Below, in pieces: positions 8,511-17,654 of a stretch of 55,378 nucleotides of DNA. Both the position numbers and the translations under genes were made by a program. Source of the DNA: UMGS75 sp963648435 (lineage in GTDB: Bacteria; Bacillota_I; Bacilli_A; ML615J-28; CAG-313); assembly GCA_963648435.1 (NCBI GenBank), contig CAVJDT010000006.1, positions 1 through 55,378 of the forward strand, given 5' to 3'. The notes beneath the pieces were generated by a model. That model ran no database searches. It was not told the origin of the DNA and saw only the letters and a program-made list of their open reading frames with translations. Position 1 is the first letter of the stretch; every line of letters begins with the position of its first letter.

Positions 8511-10316
8511 TTAAGATTGGTCACGACTATTTATTACTTCTAGAATTTTCATTGCTAGTTCTTTAGGAAAACCTAAAGCTTTTAGTTTATCAACTGAAGT
8601 ATGGGATAATTCTTCTAAATTATCAAATTCTTTCATAAGAATTAATTTTCTTTTTTTACCAATTCCTTTAATATTATCAAAAATTGAAGTAAAGGAGTTT
8701 TTGGTGTGTGTTTGTTTGAAGTAGGTAATTGCATAGCGGTGGACTTCATCTTGCATGGCAACAAGAATTAAGAAAGTATTACTACTTTTATCTAGTTTTA
8801 CTTCTTCAAGCTTACTAGTTATAATCATATCAGTACGGTGTTTGTCGTCTTTTGCAAGGCCTATTAAATTTATATTTAATTCTAACTTATCTAGAATTTC
8901 TCTTGCTGCTCTTACTTGAGGTTTACCGCCATCAACAATAATTAAATTAGGCAGCCTTCCTTGTTCTTTTTGAAGTCTTGAATATCTTCTTTCAATTACC
9001 TCTTGCATTGTGTGGTAGTCATCTGCTCCATCTACAGTTTTTACTTTATATTTACGGTAATCTTTAGGGGATGGTACTCCATCAATATAAGTAACCATTG
9101 CACTTACAGGAGATACACCTGAGATATTAGAGTTATCAAATATTTCAATTACTTTAGGATATTCAATATTAAGAATTCTAGCAAGTTCTTCTAATGGTTT
9201 AGTGGTTTTGCTTAATTTAATTAACTTTATTTTTTGAATATTTTCTAAATTATTTTGAGCATTTTCACAGCCTAAGTCAACTAGTTGTTTTTTTATTCCT
9301 TTTACAGGAACTACCACATTTAAATTAAGAGCTTCTTTTAATATTTCGTATCCTTCAATATATGGTATTAACAGCTCTGCTGGTTTTACTACTGTATCAG
9401 CATCATAAAATTGATATAAATATTCACAAAGAATATCATTTAAATTATCAATAATATCGAAGACTTCACCACTACGCTCAATTAATTTACCTGAACGCAT
9501 ATGAAGTATTTGTACACAAACAATGCCATCTTTTACATAATAACCAAATATATCACGATTTCTACCATCTTGAATTGTCATTTTTTGAGGGGTTAGTAAT
9601 TCATTAATACTATTAATAATATTACGATATTCAATAGCATCTTCAAATTGAAGGTTTTCAGCTGCGATATTCATTTTGTTATTCATTTCTTTTAAAAGTT
9701 GTTGATTACTGCCTGATAATACCTCATTTACTTTATTAATGATTTGTGAATATTCATCTTTATCAACGCTATTTATACATGGAGCAAGACACTGTTTCAT
9801 GTCATAATACAAACAACTTTTTTTAGGAATAGTATGACATTTTCTAAAAGGGTATATTTTATTTAATACTTCAACAGTATCACGACATGCTTTAGCATTA
9901 GGAAAAGGACCATAAATTTTTAAAGGCCTTTTTTTCCCTTTTAATTTTACATCTCTAGTCATAATTAAACGAGGATGAGTTTCTTGAGTAATCACAATAT
10001 AAGGGTATGTTTTATCATCCATTAACATAATATTATATTTAGGACGATATTCCTTAATGTAGTTTAATTCTAGCAAGAATGCTTCAAGTTCACTACTTGT
10101 AATAATATATTCAAAATCATAAACATTTTGGACCATTTTTGTGGTTTTGGCATCATGAGAACCAGTAAAATAACTCTTTAATCTATTTTGAAGGATTTTA
10201 GCTTTTCCTACATAAATGATATTACCGTGTTCATCTTTCATTTGGTAACATCCTGGTTTTTTAGGAACAAGTGATAGTTTTATTTTGATATTTTCTAAAA
10301 CTTGTGAATGGTCCAT
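8511..10316 (-). CDS. uvrC: excinuclease ABC subunit C
   Basis: UvrC makes the two incisions around DNA damage recognised by UvrA/UvrB. The 601-aa protein has the GIY-YIG nuclease domain (GCYQMKDEHGNIIYVGKAK from residue 22), a UVR/UvrB-binding motif (about 198-235), the RNase H-like nuclease half (IEIFDNSNISG, VDGADDYHTMQEVIERRYSR, LIIVDGGKPQ) and the C-terminal helix-hairpin-helix (SIFDNIKGIGKKRK). Length is normal. It follows rbfA by 11 nt where truB and ribF are usual, and probably belongs to the rimP operon. The ribosome site is AAGGAG. Confidence 0.97.
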   Translation of the reverse strand: MDHSQVLENIKIKLSLVPKKPGCYQMKDEHGNIIYVGKAKILQNRLKSYFTGSHDAKTTKMVQNVYDFEYIITSSELEAFLLELNYIKEYRPKYNIMLMDDKTYPYIVITQETHPRLIMTRDVKLKGKKRPLKIYGPFPNAKACRDTVEVLNKIYPFRKCHTIPKKSCLYYDMKQCLAPCINSVDKDEYSQIINKVNEVLSGSNQQLLKEMNNKMNIAAENLQFEDAIEYRNIINSINELLTPQKMTIQDGRNRDIFGYYVKDGIVCVQILHMRSGKLIERSGEVFDIIDNLNDILCEYLYQFYDADTVVKPAELLIPYIEGYEILKEALNLNVVVPVKGIKKQLVDLGCENAQNNLENIQKIKLIKLSKTTKPLEELARILNIEYPKVIEIFDNSNISGVSPVSAMVTYIDGVPSPKDYRKYKVKTVDGADDYHTMQEVIERRYSRLQKEQGRLPNLIIVDGGKPQVRAAREILDKLELNINLIGLAKDDKHRTDMIITSKLEEVKLDKSSNTFLILVAMQDEVHRYAITYFKQTHTKNSFTSIFDNIKGIGKKRKLILMKEFDNLEELSHTSVDKLKALGFPKELAMKILEVINSRDQS

Positions 10317-10327
10317 ATGTTTTCTCC

Positions 10328-10666
10328 TTATTTTTTTAAACTATCTAAAATTGCATCAATACGATTACCATATTCAAGTGATTCATCATATTTAAAGCGA
10401 AGTTCAGGCGTTTTGCGTAAATCTAAATGGTGAGCAAGTTCACTTCTTAAAAAGCCACTAGCTCTAATTAATTGTTTAGAAGTTGCTTCTTTTTCATTTT
10501 GATTTCCTAAAACAGTATACCAAATTGTCGCAAGTGATAAATCATTTGTTACTGTTACTTTTGTAACTGACACATACTTTAATAATTCATTTTTAGCTTC
10601 ATCTCTTAAGATTAAAGCTAATTCTTTTTCTATCATTTTCTCTATTCTATCGATACGGTATGACAT
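10328..10666 (-). CDS. rbfA: 30S ribosome-binding factor A
   Basis: RbfA helps mature the 5' end of 16S rRNA and the small subunit at low temperature. The 112-aa sequence is full length, with the KH-like fold and the typical RIEKMIEKELALIL start and LRKTPELRFKYDESLEYGNRID end. Its ATG lies one base after the infB stop, with the ribosome site GAAAGGAA inside the infB end, which indicates coupled translation. Confidence 0.95.
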   Translation of the reverse strand: MSYRIDRIEKMIEKELALILRDEAKNELLKYVSVTKVTVTNDLSLATIWYTVLGNQNEKEATSKQLIRASGFLRSELAHHLDLRKTPELRFKYDESLEYGNRIDAILDSLKK

Positions 10667-10667
10667 G

Positions 10668-13037
10668 TTAATTCCTTTCTACTTCTTCCATAACAAAGCA
10701 TTCTAGAATATCTCCAACCTTAATATCATTATAGTTTTCAATGGTAATACCACATTCATAACCTGCTTTTACTTCTTTTGCATCATCCTTGAAACGTTTT
10801 AAGGAACCTATTTTACCGGTATATACAACGATACTATCACGAATAACACGTATACCACCATTACGAACAATACTGCCGCTTAACACATAGCTTCCCGCAA
10901 TTGTTCCTACCTTACTTACTTTATAGATTTCACGAACTTCTGCTTGACCTGCTGATTTTTCTTCAAATACAGGGTCAAGCATACCTTTAACCGCATTTTC
11001 AATATCTTCTTGTAATTTATAGATTATATTATATAATCTAATTTCGACACCTTTTTCTTTGGCAAGGTCAGTTATTTGAGCAAGTGGTCTAATATTAAAG
11101 CCAATGATAATTGCTTTAGAAGCAATCGCTAAACTAATATCATTATCAGTGATTCCCCCAACACGGGCACTAATGACATTGATTTTAGTTCCTTCAATGT
11201 TAATTTTATCAAGTAAACCTTTGATAGCTTCAATGGAACCTTGAACATCACATTTAACAATTAAGTTTAAATTCTTTATGGATTCATCTTCTTGATTTTT
11301 GAAGATATCATTTAAAGATGCCGCTTTGCCAATACCTTTTTCTTGACTGAATTTATTAAATGATCTTGCCTCTGCAATTTCTTTAGCTTTACGTTCATCA
11401 TTGATAACTAAGAACTTTTCCCCCGCAAACGGAACTTCCATAATACCTGTTATTTCCACTGGTTTTGATGGTCCTGCTGATTTAATGGCTTGACCTAATT
11501 CATTTTGCATTGCTCTAATTTTACCATAAGTGTTACCTACTACAACAATATCACCAACTTTAATGGTTCCGTTTTGAACAAGAAGTGTTGCAACAGGGCC
11601 TTTGCCTTTATCAAGTTTAGCCTCAATTACAGTACCAATACCTAAACGATTAGGGTTAGCTTTATATTCTTTCATATCACTTAATAAAACAATCATTTCA
11701 AGCAATTCATCTACACCTTTACCAGTTAGTGCAGAAATTGGAACAAAGATGGTATCTCCACCCCAATCTTCAGCAAGTAGATTATATTCAGTTAATTCTT
11801 GTTTGATTCTATCAGGGGATGCACCTGGTTTATCCATTTTGTTTACAGCAACAATGATTGGAACGCCTGCAGCTTGAGCATGTTCAATTGCTTCTTTCGT
11901 TTGAGGCATAACACCATCGTCAGCCGCAACCACTAAAACAACTATGTCCGTGATTTGGGCTCCACGAGCTCGCATTTCTGTGAAAGCAGCATGTCCTGGA
12001 GTATCAATAAAAGTAATAAGACGTCCATTTTTTTCAACTTGATAAGCACCTATATGTTGTGTAATTCCTCCTGCTTCACCACTTACAACGTGACTACTAC
12101 GAATTGTATCAAGTAATGTTGTTTTACCATGGTCTACGTGTCCCATAATTGTTACGATAGCAGGTCTTATTACAAGATCTTCTTCCTTATCTTCAAATGA
12201 CATTTCATCAAATCTTGTCATATCAGTTATTTGTTTATCTTTGATTTCATAATCATATTCTATTGCGATAAGTTCAGCCGTATCACGGTCTAAACTTTGG
12301 GTTGCATTAGCAAGGATTCCCATTGAAACAAATAACTTTTTAACAAGTTCAGTTACACTAATATTCATTGCTTCCGCAATCTCACTTACGGTCATGCCAT
12401 TTTCATAGTATAAAACATGGTCTTTCTTTTCTTCTTTGTTTGGAATATTACTTGTTCTTTTTTCTTTAAGCTTTTCATGACGATTTTTGTTACTATTTTT
12501 CTTTTTAACTTTTATCGTTTCTTCGGCCTGATTGTTTTTTCTTCTTGTGCCTTTAGCTTCACGAGTAATATTATATTCATCATCTTCTAAAAATTCTTGA
12601 TATTTTTCAAGGGTAGCTTCATCAACCCGTGGTTGAACAATTTCATCAATGATTGGTTTTACTACTACTTTTTCTATTTTTTTAGGTTCTTCTTTTGGCT
12701 TAGCCTTAACTTGAGGGGTTGCTTTTGGTTTTTCAGAAACCACTTTTTTTATTTCTGGTTGAGTTTTCTCAACAATTTTTGGCTCTTCCTTTTTCTTTTC
12801 TATCTTTTTAGGTTCTTCTATTGGCTTAACCTTAATTTGAGGTGTTACTTTTGGTTTTATAGGAGCAGGCTTTTTAAAGGGGTAAGGAACTCCATAACGC
12901 TTGGCAAGTTTCTTTTCTACATCTTTATCAACCATTGTTTCTTCTTTGGCTGATACATCAACACCAACATTAGGTAAAATATTTAATAATTCAGAAGATG
13001 ATATTTTAAAGATTTCTGCTAATTCTTTGACTTTCAT
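10668..13037 (-). CDS. infB: translation initiation factor IF-2
   Basis: IF-2 is the GTPase that brings initiator tRNA to the small ribosomal subunit. Residues 1-50 are an IF2_N domain, 55-200 a Lys/Pro/Glu-rich linker, about 210-265 a second IF2_N domain, then the G domain with GHVDHGKTT at about 297, DTPGHAAF and NKMD, and domains II, III and IV. The linker holds a 21-residue imperfect duplication (KPKVTPQIKVKP... and KPKATPQVKAKP...). I prefer ATG 13037 to GTG 13046: AAAGG is 7-8 nt from the ATG but abuts the GTG. The start overlaps ylxQ by 32 nt. Confidence 0.97.
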   Translation of the reverse strand: MKVKELAEIFKISSSELLNILPNVGVDVSAKEETMVDKDVEKKLAKRYGVPYPFKKPAPIKPKVTPQIKVKPIEEPKKIEKKKEEPKIVEKTQPEIKKVVSEKPKATPQVKAKPKEEPKKIEKVVVKPIIDEIVQPRVDEATLEKYQEFLEDDEYNITREAKGTRRKNNQAEETIKVKKKNSNKNRHEKLKEKRTSNIPNKEEKKDHVLYYENGMTVSEIAEAMNISVTELVKKLFVSMGILANATQSLDRDTAELIAIEYDYEIKDKQITDMTRFDEMSFEDKEEDLVIRPAIVTIMGHVDHGKTTLLDTIRSSHVVSGEAGGITQHIGAYQVEKNGRLITFIDTPGHAAFTEMRARGAQITDIVVLVVAADDGVMPQTKEAIEHAQAAGVPIIVAVNKMDKPGASPDRIKQELTEYNLLAEDWGGDTIFVPISALTGKGVDELLEMIVLLSDMKEYKANPNRLGIGTVIEAKLDKGKGPVATLLVQNGTIKVGDIVVVGNTYGKIRAMQNELGQAIKSAGPSKPVEITGIMEVPFAGEKFLVINDERKAKEIAEARSFNKFSQEKGIGKAASLNDIFKNQEDESIKNLNLIVKCDVQGSIEAIKGLLDKINIEGTKINVISARVGGITDNDISLAIASKAIIIGFNIRPLAQITDLAKEKGVEIRLYNIIYKLQEDIENAVKGMLDPVFEEKSAGQAEVREIYKVSKVGTIAGSYVLSGSIVRNGGIRVIRDSIVVYTGKIGSLKRFKDDAKEVKAGYECGITIENYNDIKVGDILECFVMEEVERN

Positions 13038-13347
13038 TTTCGTCACCTTTTCTTTCTAATTCAACTAAGATTGCTTTAGTAAAGCCAATATCCGTAATTC
13101 CTATGACTTTAGGATTATTTGAACCAAGGCTTTTTCCAATTTCATCAGTTGAATATTTTTTTATTACCGGGATTTGATAGAAAAAAGCTTTTTTTTCTAC
13201 CTTGTCAATCGTGGACAGTGATGAATCACTCGCCACAAATATTAATTTAATCTGCTTTTTATTTAAGTTTTTCATGACCGCATCAGTGCCACTAACAAGT
13301 TTACCAGCCCTTTTTGCAAGTCCTAAGTAATTACATACTTTATCCAA
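13006..13347 (-). CDS. ylxQ: L7Ae-family ribosomal protein YlxQ
   Basis: The 113-aa protein has the L7Ae/L30e fold seen in YlxQ, a kink-turn RNA-binding protein of the nusA-infB operon: YLGLAKRAGKLVSGTD at the start and IKLIFVASDSS in the middle. The start is TTG at 13347, directly after the ylxR stop, with GAAGG about 10 nt upstream; no better ATG exists. It overlaps infB. The biological role is not known in detail. Confidence 0.88.
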   Translation of the reverse strand: MDKVCNYLGLAKRAGKLVSGTDAVMKNLNKKQIKLIFVASDSSLSTIDKVEKKAFFYQIPVIKKYSTDEIGKSLGSNNPKVIGITDIGFTKAILVELERKGDENESQRISRNL

Positions 13348-13635
13348 TTATTTAATACCTTCTTTATCTAAAATTTCAAGCATTTCGTTGTATATGTTTT
13401 CTGGTACTGCTATTTCTAAATGATGATCAAGGATTTTCTTTTTCATTGATGTTAAAACAGCAGTTTTTTTCTTAGAAACATAAGCACCATGTCCTCTAAC
13501 TTTGCCGGTAGGATCTAACACAACCTTACCATCTTGGGTTCTAACTACCCGAAACATTTCCATTTTAGGGTGTTGTTCGTTTGTTACAACACATTTGCGA
13601 AGTGGAACTTTTTTTATTTTATTTACTATAGCCAT
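13348..13635 (-). CDS. ylxR: YlxR / RnpM, RNA-binding modulator of RNase P
   Basis: The 95-aa protein belongs to the YlxR (DUF448) family; RCVVTNEQHPKMEMFRVVR and the GRGAYV-like RGHGAYVSKK loop are its hallmarks. The usual CxxC-like RxCVxC start reads RKCVVT here. In B. subtilis the homologue (renamed RnpM) binds RNase P RNA and tunes its activity. It lies between nusA (7 nt) and ylxQ (0 nt), the normal place. Confidence 0.92.
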   Translation of the reverse strand: MAIVNKIKKVPLRKCVVTNEQHPKMEMFRVVRTQDGKVVLDPTGKVRGHGAYVSKKKTAVLTSMKKKILDHHLEIAVPENIYNEMLEILDKEGIK

Positions 13636-13642
13636 ATATCAC

Positions 13643-14725
13643 CTAAACATTGTAAACATTAGGTTTAAATTTAATGCCTAATTCATATGCTTTGCTTTCA
13701 TTTTTGATATCTATTTTCCAGCCAGTGACTTGAGAGGCTAAACGAGCATTTTGGCCACCTCGACCAATTGCAAGTGAATATTGTTTATCGGGAACAATTA
13801 CTATACTCTTTTTTTCTTCTTCTTCAACTAAAACACTGATAACTTTAGCTGGTGCAAGAGCTTCTGCTATTAATTTAACAGGATCATCATTCCATTCAAA
13901 AATATCAATTTTTTCACCACTTAGAGCTTCATTAATTTGTTTGATTCTACTTCCTGATGGACCAAGGCATGCACCTTTTGCATCAACATTGATATTATTA
14001 CTCTTAACACCAATCTTAGTTCTGCTTCCGGGTTCACGGGCAATCGCAATTACTTCAATAACCCCATTTGCAATTTCAGGAACATAGGTTTCAAATAAAC
14101 GTTTAACAATATCACGGTGAGTACGAGAAACATATACTTTAGGACCACGGCCGGTTTCTTCAACTTTTGTTATACATACCTTTAATTGCATACCTATTTG
14201 AAATGTTTCGCTTGGTAAGGTTTCATCAAGGGGTAAAATTGTCGTGGTATCCATTCCAATATTTAAAACAATTATATAATCATTTATATTAATTACGGTT
14301 GCGGTAATAATTTCGCCTTCTTTATCTTTGAAATATTCATATGCTCTTTTACCACTTAATTCTTTTAAACTTTGGATAAAAATTTGTTTAAAACGAGTTG
14401 CCCCTTTACGTCCAATTGAACTAATACTAATTTCAGTTCTAAAGTCTTGACCTGATTTAACTCTTGCACGCATTTCTTTTGCTTCATCAAGTAGAATTTG
14501 ACCTTCTGGACCTTCTGGATCAATTTCATCAACAACATGGAAGGTTTGAAAAATTCTTATTTTCTTTTGTTCTTCGCTAAATTCAATACTAATTTCTCCT
14601 TTTGCACCTTCTAATTGACAAGCTTTAATTAAGGCTGTTTCAACTGATTTAAATACATCTTGTAAATCTAAGTGTCTTTCATTGGCTATAATTTCTAGTT
14701 CTTCATAAAATCCTTTACTGATCAT
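13643..14725 (-). CDS. nusA: transcription termination/antitermination protein NusA
   Basis: NusA binds RNA polymerase and nascent RNA to control pausing and termination. The 360-aa protein has the N-terminal polymerase-binding domain (1-125), an S1 domain (about 130-200) and two KH domains (about 200-345; GPSGSRIKQIN, AIGRGGQNARLA). It lacks the C-terminal acidic repeats of the E. coli protein, as is normal in Firmicutes. ATG 14725 is preferred to GTG 14734 because GGAG is 10 nt from the ATG. It overlaps rimP by 11 nt. Confidence 0.97.
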   Translation of the reverse strand: MISKGFYEELEIIANERHLDLQDVFKSVETALIKACQLEGAKGEISIEFSEEQKKIRIFQTFHVVDEIDPEGPEGQILLDEAKEMRARVKSGQDFRTEISISSIGRKGATRFKQIFIQSLKELSGKRAYEYFKDKEGEIITATVININDYIIVLNIGMDTTTILPLDETLPSETFQIGMQLKVCITKVEETGRGPKVYVSRTHRDIVKRLFETYVPEIANGVIEVIAIAREPGSRTKIGVKSNNINVDAKGACLGPSGSRIKQINEALSGEKIDIFEWNDDPVKLIAEALAPAKVISVLVEEEEKKSIVIVPDKQYSLAIGRGGQNARLASQVTGWKIDIKNESKAYELGIKFKPNVYNV

Positions 14726-15212
14726 TTTCTTCACTCTCCTTAAAATTAACTGCGAGTCTTATTTTCGCAATGTTATTACGTGTTATTATTATTTCCTTAG
14801 TTCTTGTTTTAATGATAGCATCAATTATTATTTTTTCGTTATCATAAGATTTTAAATATCCATAAAATTCTTTTAAATTGTTGGCATTTTCTACTTTTTG
14901 ATATGTTGAAACATATATATACTGATTAATGGCACGCTTATAATCATCCTCAGTGATTAGTTCACGTTCAGCCCCTAAACTAGATACTTCAAGATAATAA
15001 CCATCAGGAATTAAATCATTAATTTCATCTAGTATTTCTTCATTAATTGAGGCTACTTCATCAATATCTAAAATAAAGGTTTCTGGATCATCAATTGTAA
15101 ACACTATTTTATTGATGCCAAACTCTTTTACTTTTTTTAAGCTAACCAATATTTTATGATATTTTTCAATTATTGGTAGGGCTAATTTTTTCATTTCTTC
15201 TAAGTTAATCAT
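14715..15212 (-). CDS. rimP: ribosome maturation factor RimP
   Basis: RimP assists assembly of the 30S subunit. The 165-aa protein has the RimP N-terminal fold with DGYYLEVSSLGAERELITEDDY as its signature (the family's LEVSSPG) and a C-terminal SH3-like half. It is the first gene of the operon; AGGAG lies about 10 nt upstream of ATG 15212. The leader holds a terminator-like hairpin. Confidence 0.93.
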   Translation of the reverse strand: MINLEEMKKLALPIIEKYHKILVSLKKVKEFGINKIVFTIDDPETFILDIDEVASINEEILDEINDLIPDGYYLEVSSLGAERELITEDDYKRAINQYIYVSTYQKVENANNLKEFYGYLKSYDNEKIIIDAIIKTRTKEIIITRNNIAKIRLAVNFKESEENDQ

Positions 15213-15233
15213 TATACTATGCTCCTAACATTT

Positions 15234-15259
15234 AAAAAGTGAGCCATTTAAATGCTCAC
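15234..15259 (-). terminator. terminator-like hairpin in the rimP-nusA-infB leader
   Basis: Read on the minus strand, GTGAGC (15254-15259) pairs with GCTCAC (15239-15244) around a self-complementary ATTTAAAT core and is followed directly by TTTTT (15238-15234). It lies between the promoter and the rimP start, 22 nt before the ATG, so it would act as an attenuator rather than an end-of-operon terminator. Confidence 0.6.
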
Positions 15260-15281
15260 CATCATAACTATTTACATTATT

Positions 15282-15311
15282 ATTATATCACAAACCATAA
15301 TTAAAAGTCAA
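15282..15311 (-). promoter_or_regulatory. promoter of the rimP-nusA-infB operon
   Basis: Minus-strand TTGACT (15306-15311) and TATAAT (15282-15287) are 18 bp apart. Transcription would start near 15275, giving a leader of about 60 nt. Confidence 0.8.
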
Positions 15312-15545
15312 ATAAAACTATTTGTGAAAAAAGTTAATTAAAGAGGGTACTATCTAGAAAGAATGCTTATCAACGTTTTGATTTAACTTTTCTTAAAATT
15401 TTGTTATATATTCTTAAGAACTATTCAAGCTAATCACCATAATAAAATCTTAGCCATACATAACACCTTCTTCTGTGTATCCTTACTAAGTTATAACACT
15501 GATTAACATTTTAATTAATGAATTTTTCCTATTACATATTTAATT
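15312..15545. other. gene-free stretch between divergent operons
   Basis: I see no reading frame, RNA gene or clear repeat here; it is AT-rich spacer between the rimP promoter and the promoter of the plus-strand kinase. Confidence 0.5.
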
Positions 15546-15547
15546 AC

Positions 15548-15575
15548 TTGAATTATTTTCTATTTTTGGTATAAT
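15548..15575 (+). promoter_or_regulatory. promoter of the nucleoside kinase gene
   Basis: TTGAAT (15548-15553) and TATAAT (15570-15575) are 16 bp apart; AGGGGG precedes the ATG at 15606. Confidence 0.7.
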
Positions 15576-15605
15576 ATATATAAAGAAACAAAAGGGGGTT
15601 GATTT

Positions 15606-17264
15606 ATGATAAACATCAACATAAATAATCAAAATGTAGAAGTACAAGAAGGAACACGCATTCTTGACCTTTTACCAGAAAATGAAAAAACAAACTATTG
15701 CGTGTGCAAGATTAATCGTCAAATTAAAGAACTACGTTTCGTATTAACTGAGAAACAAAATAACGCTAAAATTCAATTTATTGGACTTGATAACATTGAA
15801 GGCGGAAAAGCGTATGAAGCAAGTTTAAGACTAGTTATTGCGATGGCATGTCATAATCTTTATCCTAATTTAAAGATTAGGTTTAGTTATAATGTGTCTC
15901 GTTCAATCTTTTGTCAAATTCTTGATAAAAATATTCATTTAACTAAGTTTTGTGAAGATATTAAGAAAGAAGTAAATCGAATTGTTTCTTTAAATCTTCC
16001 TATTGAGCGTGTTACCTTAACCATGCAAGAAGCTATTGATATATATACTAAGTATGGTCATACTGATAAAATTGCTATTTTAAAGTATCGACCAGATAGT
16101 AATATTCACCTTCACAAAATTGGCGATTACTATGATTATATGCATGGATATGTGGTTCCATCAACAGGATGTTTAAAGAAATATATTATTCGTCCTTACA
16201 GCCCTGGTCTAATTATTCAATATCCACGTTATGAATTAGATGCTAAAATACCAGAATTTTCTGAAGAGTCAACATATGGTAGAACCTTAAAACAAGCATA
16301 TATTTGGGGTCAAAAAACAAAAACTCAGACTATTGTTGATATTAACCAAAAGATTGAATCAGGTAATATTGTTGATTTCATTCAAATGTGCGAAACTAAG
16401 CATACCAATATGCTTGCGGAACTTGGAGAATTAATCCATAAAGATATTGAAAATATTCGTCTTATTTGTATTGCGGGGCCTAGTTCAAGTGGTAAAACTA
16501 CTTTCTGTAATCGTTTAAGAATTGAATTAATGTCAAGAGGTATTAATCCAGTAATGATTTCAATGGATAACTATTATCTTACTAAAGCAGAAATTGCGAA
16601 AATTCAAAATACAACTATTGAAAATGTTGATTTAGAACATATCAATACTTTAGATATTGAATTATTTAATCAAAATTTATTTGACCTTATTAATGGTGAA
16701 GAAGTTACACTCCCATATTTTAATTTTACTACGGGTAAAAGGGAGGCCGGTCCAACAATAAGGGTTGATGCTAATAGTCCTATCATTATTGAAGGCATTC
16801 ATGCTTTAAATGAAAAACTAACTTCATCAATTCCTAAACACCAAAAATTTAAGATTTATATTGCCCCACAAGTTCAGATTAACATTGACAATCATTCACC
16901 TTTAAATACGACTGATTTACGTCTAATTAGAAGAATAGTTAGAGATATGAAATTTAGAAATTGTCCTGCATCAGGTACTATTGATATGTGGCAATCAGTT
17001 CGTGAAGGTGAATTTAAATGGATTTATCCGAACCAAGAAGGAGCTAACTATGTCTTTAATTCTGAGTTAACTTATGAACTAGCAGTACTTAGAACTCATG
17101 CTCTTCCAGCTTTACGGGAAATCAAACCGACTGATCCTGAATATATAGTAGCCAATCGTTTGATTAAATATCTAAAGTATTTTAGACCAATTGATGATGA
17201 AAGCATTATTCCTTGTAATTCTTTATTGCGAGAATTCATTGGTGGTAGTTGTTTTAATGTATAA
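15606..17264 (+). CDS. uridine kinase-like nucleoside kinase with N-terminal ThrRS-like domains
   Basis: The 552-aa protein joins a TGS-like domain (1-60) and a threonyl-tRNA-synthetase editing-like domain (about 65-200) to a phosphoribulokinase/uridine kinase domain. The kinase P-loop is GPSSSGKTTF at about 291, followed by SMDNYY and IIEGIHALNE, which are uridine kinase motifs. This fusion is a widespread but poorly characterised family in Firmicutes and other phyla; the substrate is probably a nucleoside, using ATP. It is followed at 37 nt by trxA on the same strand. Confidence 0.88.
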   Translation: MINININNQNVEVQEGTRILDLLPENEKTNYCVCKINRQIKELRFVLTEKQNNAKIQFIGLDNIEGGKAYEASLRLVIAMACHNLYPNLKIRFSYNVSRSIFCQILDKNIHLTKFCEDIKKEVNRIVSLNLPIERVTLTMQEAIDIYTKYGHTDKIAILKYRPDSNIHLHKIGDYYDYMHGYVVPSTGCLKKYIIRPYSPGLIIQYPRYELDAKIPEFSEESTYGRTLKQAYIWGQKTKTQTIVDINQKIESGNIVDFIQMCETKHTNMLAELGELIHKDIENIRLICIAGPSSSGKTTFCNRLRIELMSRGINPVMISMDNYYLTKAEIAKIQNTTIENVDLEHINTLDIELFNQNLFDLINGEEVTLPYFNFTTGKREAGPTIRVDANSPIIIEGIHALNEKLTSSIPKHQKFKIYIAPQVQINIDNHSPLNTTDLRLIRRIVRDMKFRNCPASGTIDMWQSVREGEFKWIYPNQEGANYVFNSELTYELAVLRTHALPALREIKPTDPEYIVANRLIKYLKYFRPIDDESIIPCNSLLREFIGGSCFNV

Positions 17265-17301
17265 TTAATCTTGTTTTACTAATACTACTAAGGAGGCCTT
17301 T

Positions 17302-17613
<312 letters not shown>

Positions 17614-17614
17614 G

Positions 17615-17649
17615 AAAAAAGATTAGAACTCTAAATTCTAATCTTTTTT
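17615..17649. terminator. bidirectional terminator between trxA and trxB
   Basis: AAAAAAGATTAGAA (17615-17628) and TTCTAATCTTTTTT (17636-17649) form a perfect 14-bp stem with a 7-nt loop and U-tracts in both directions. Confidence 0.92.
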
Positions 17650-17654
17650 ATATT

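Noticed and set aside
12597..12953. Phe-rich open frame antisense to the infB linker
   Set aside because: It is the mirror of the Lys/Glu/Pro-rich linker codons and has no start signals.
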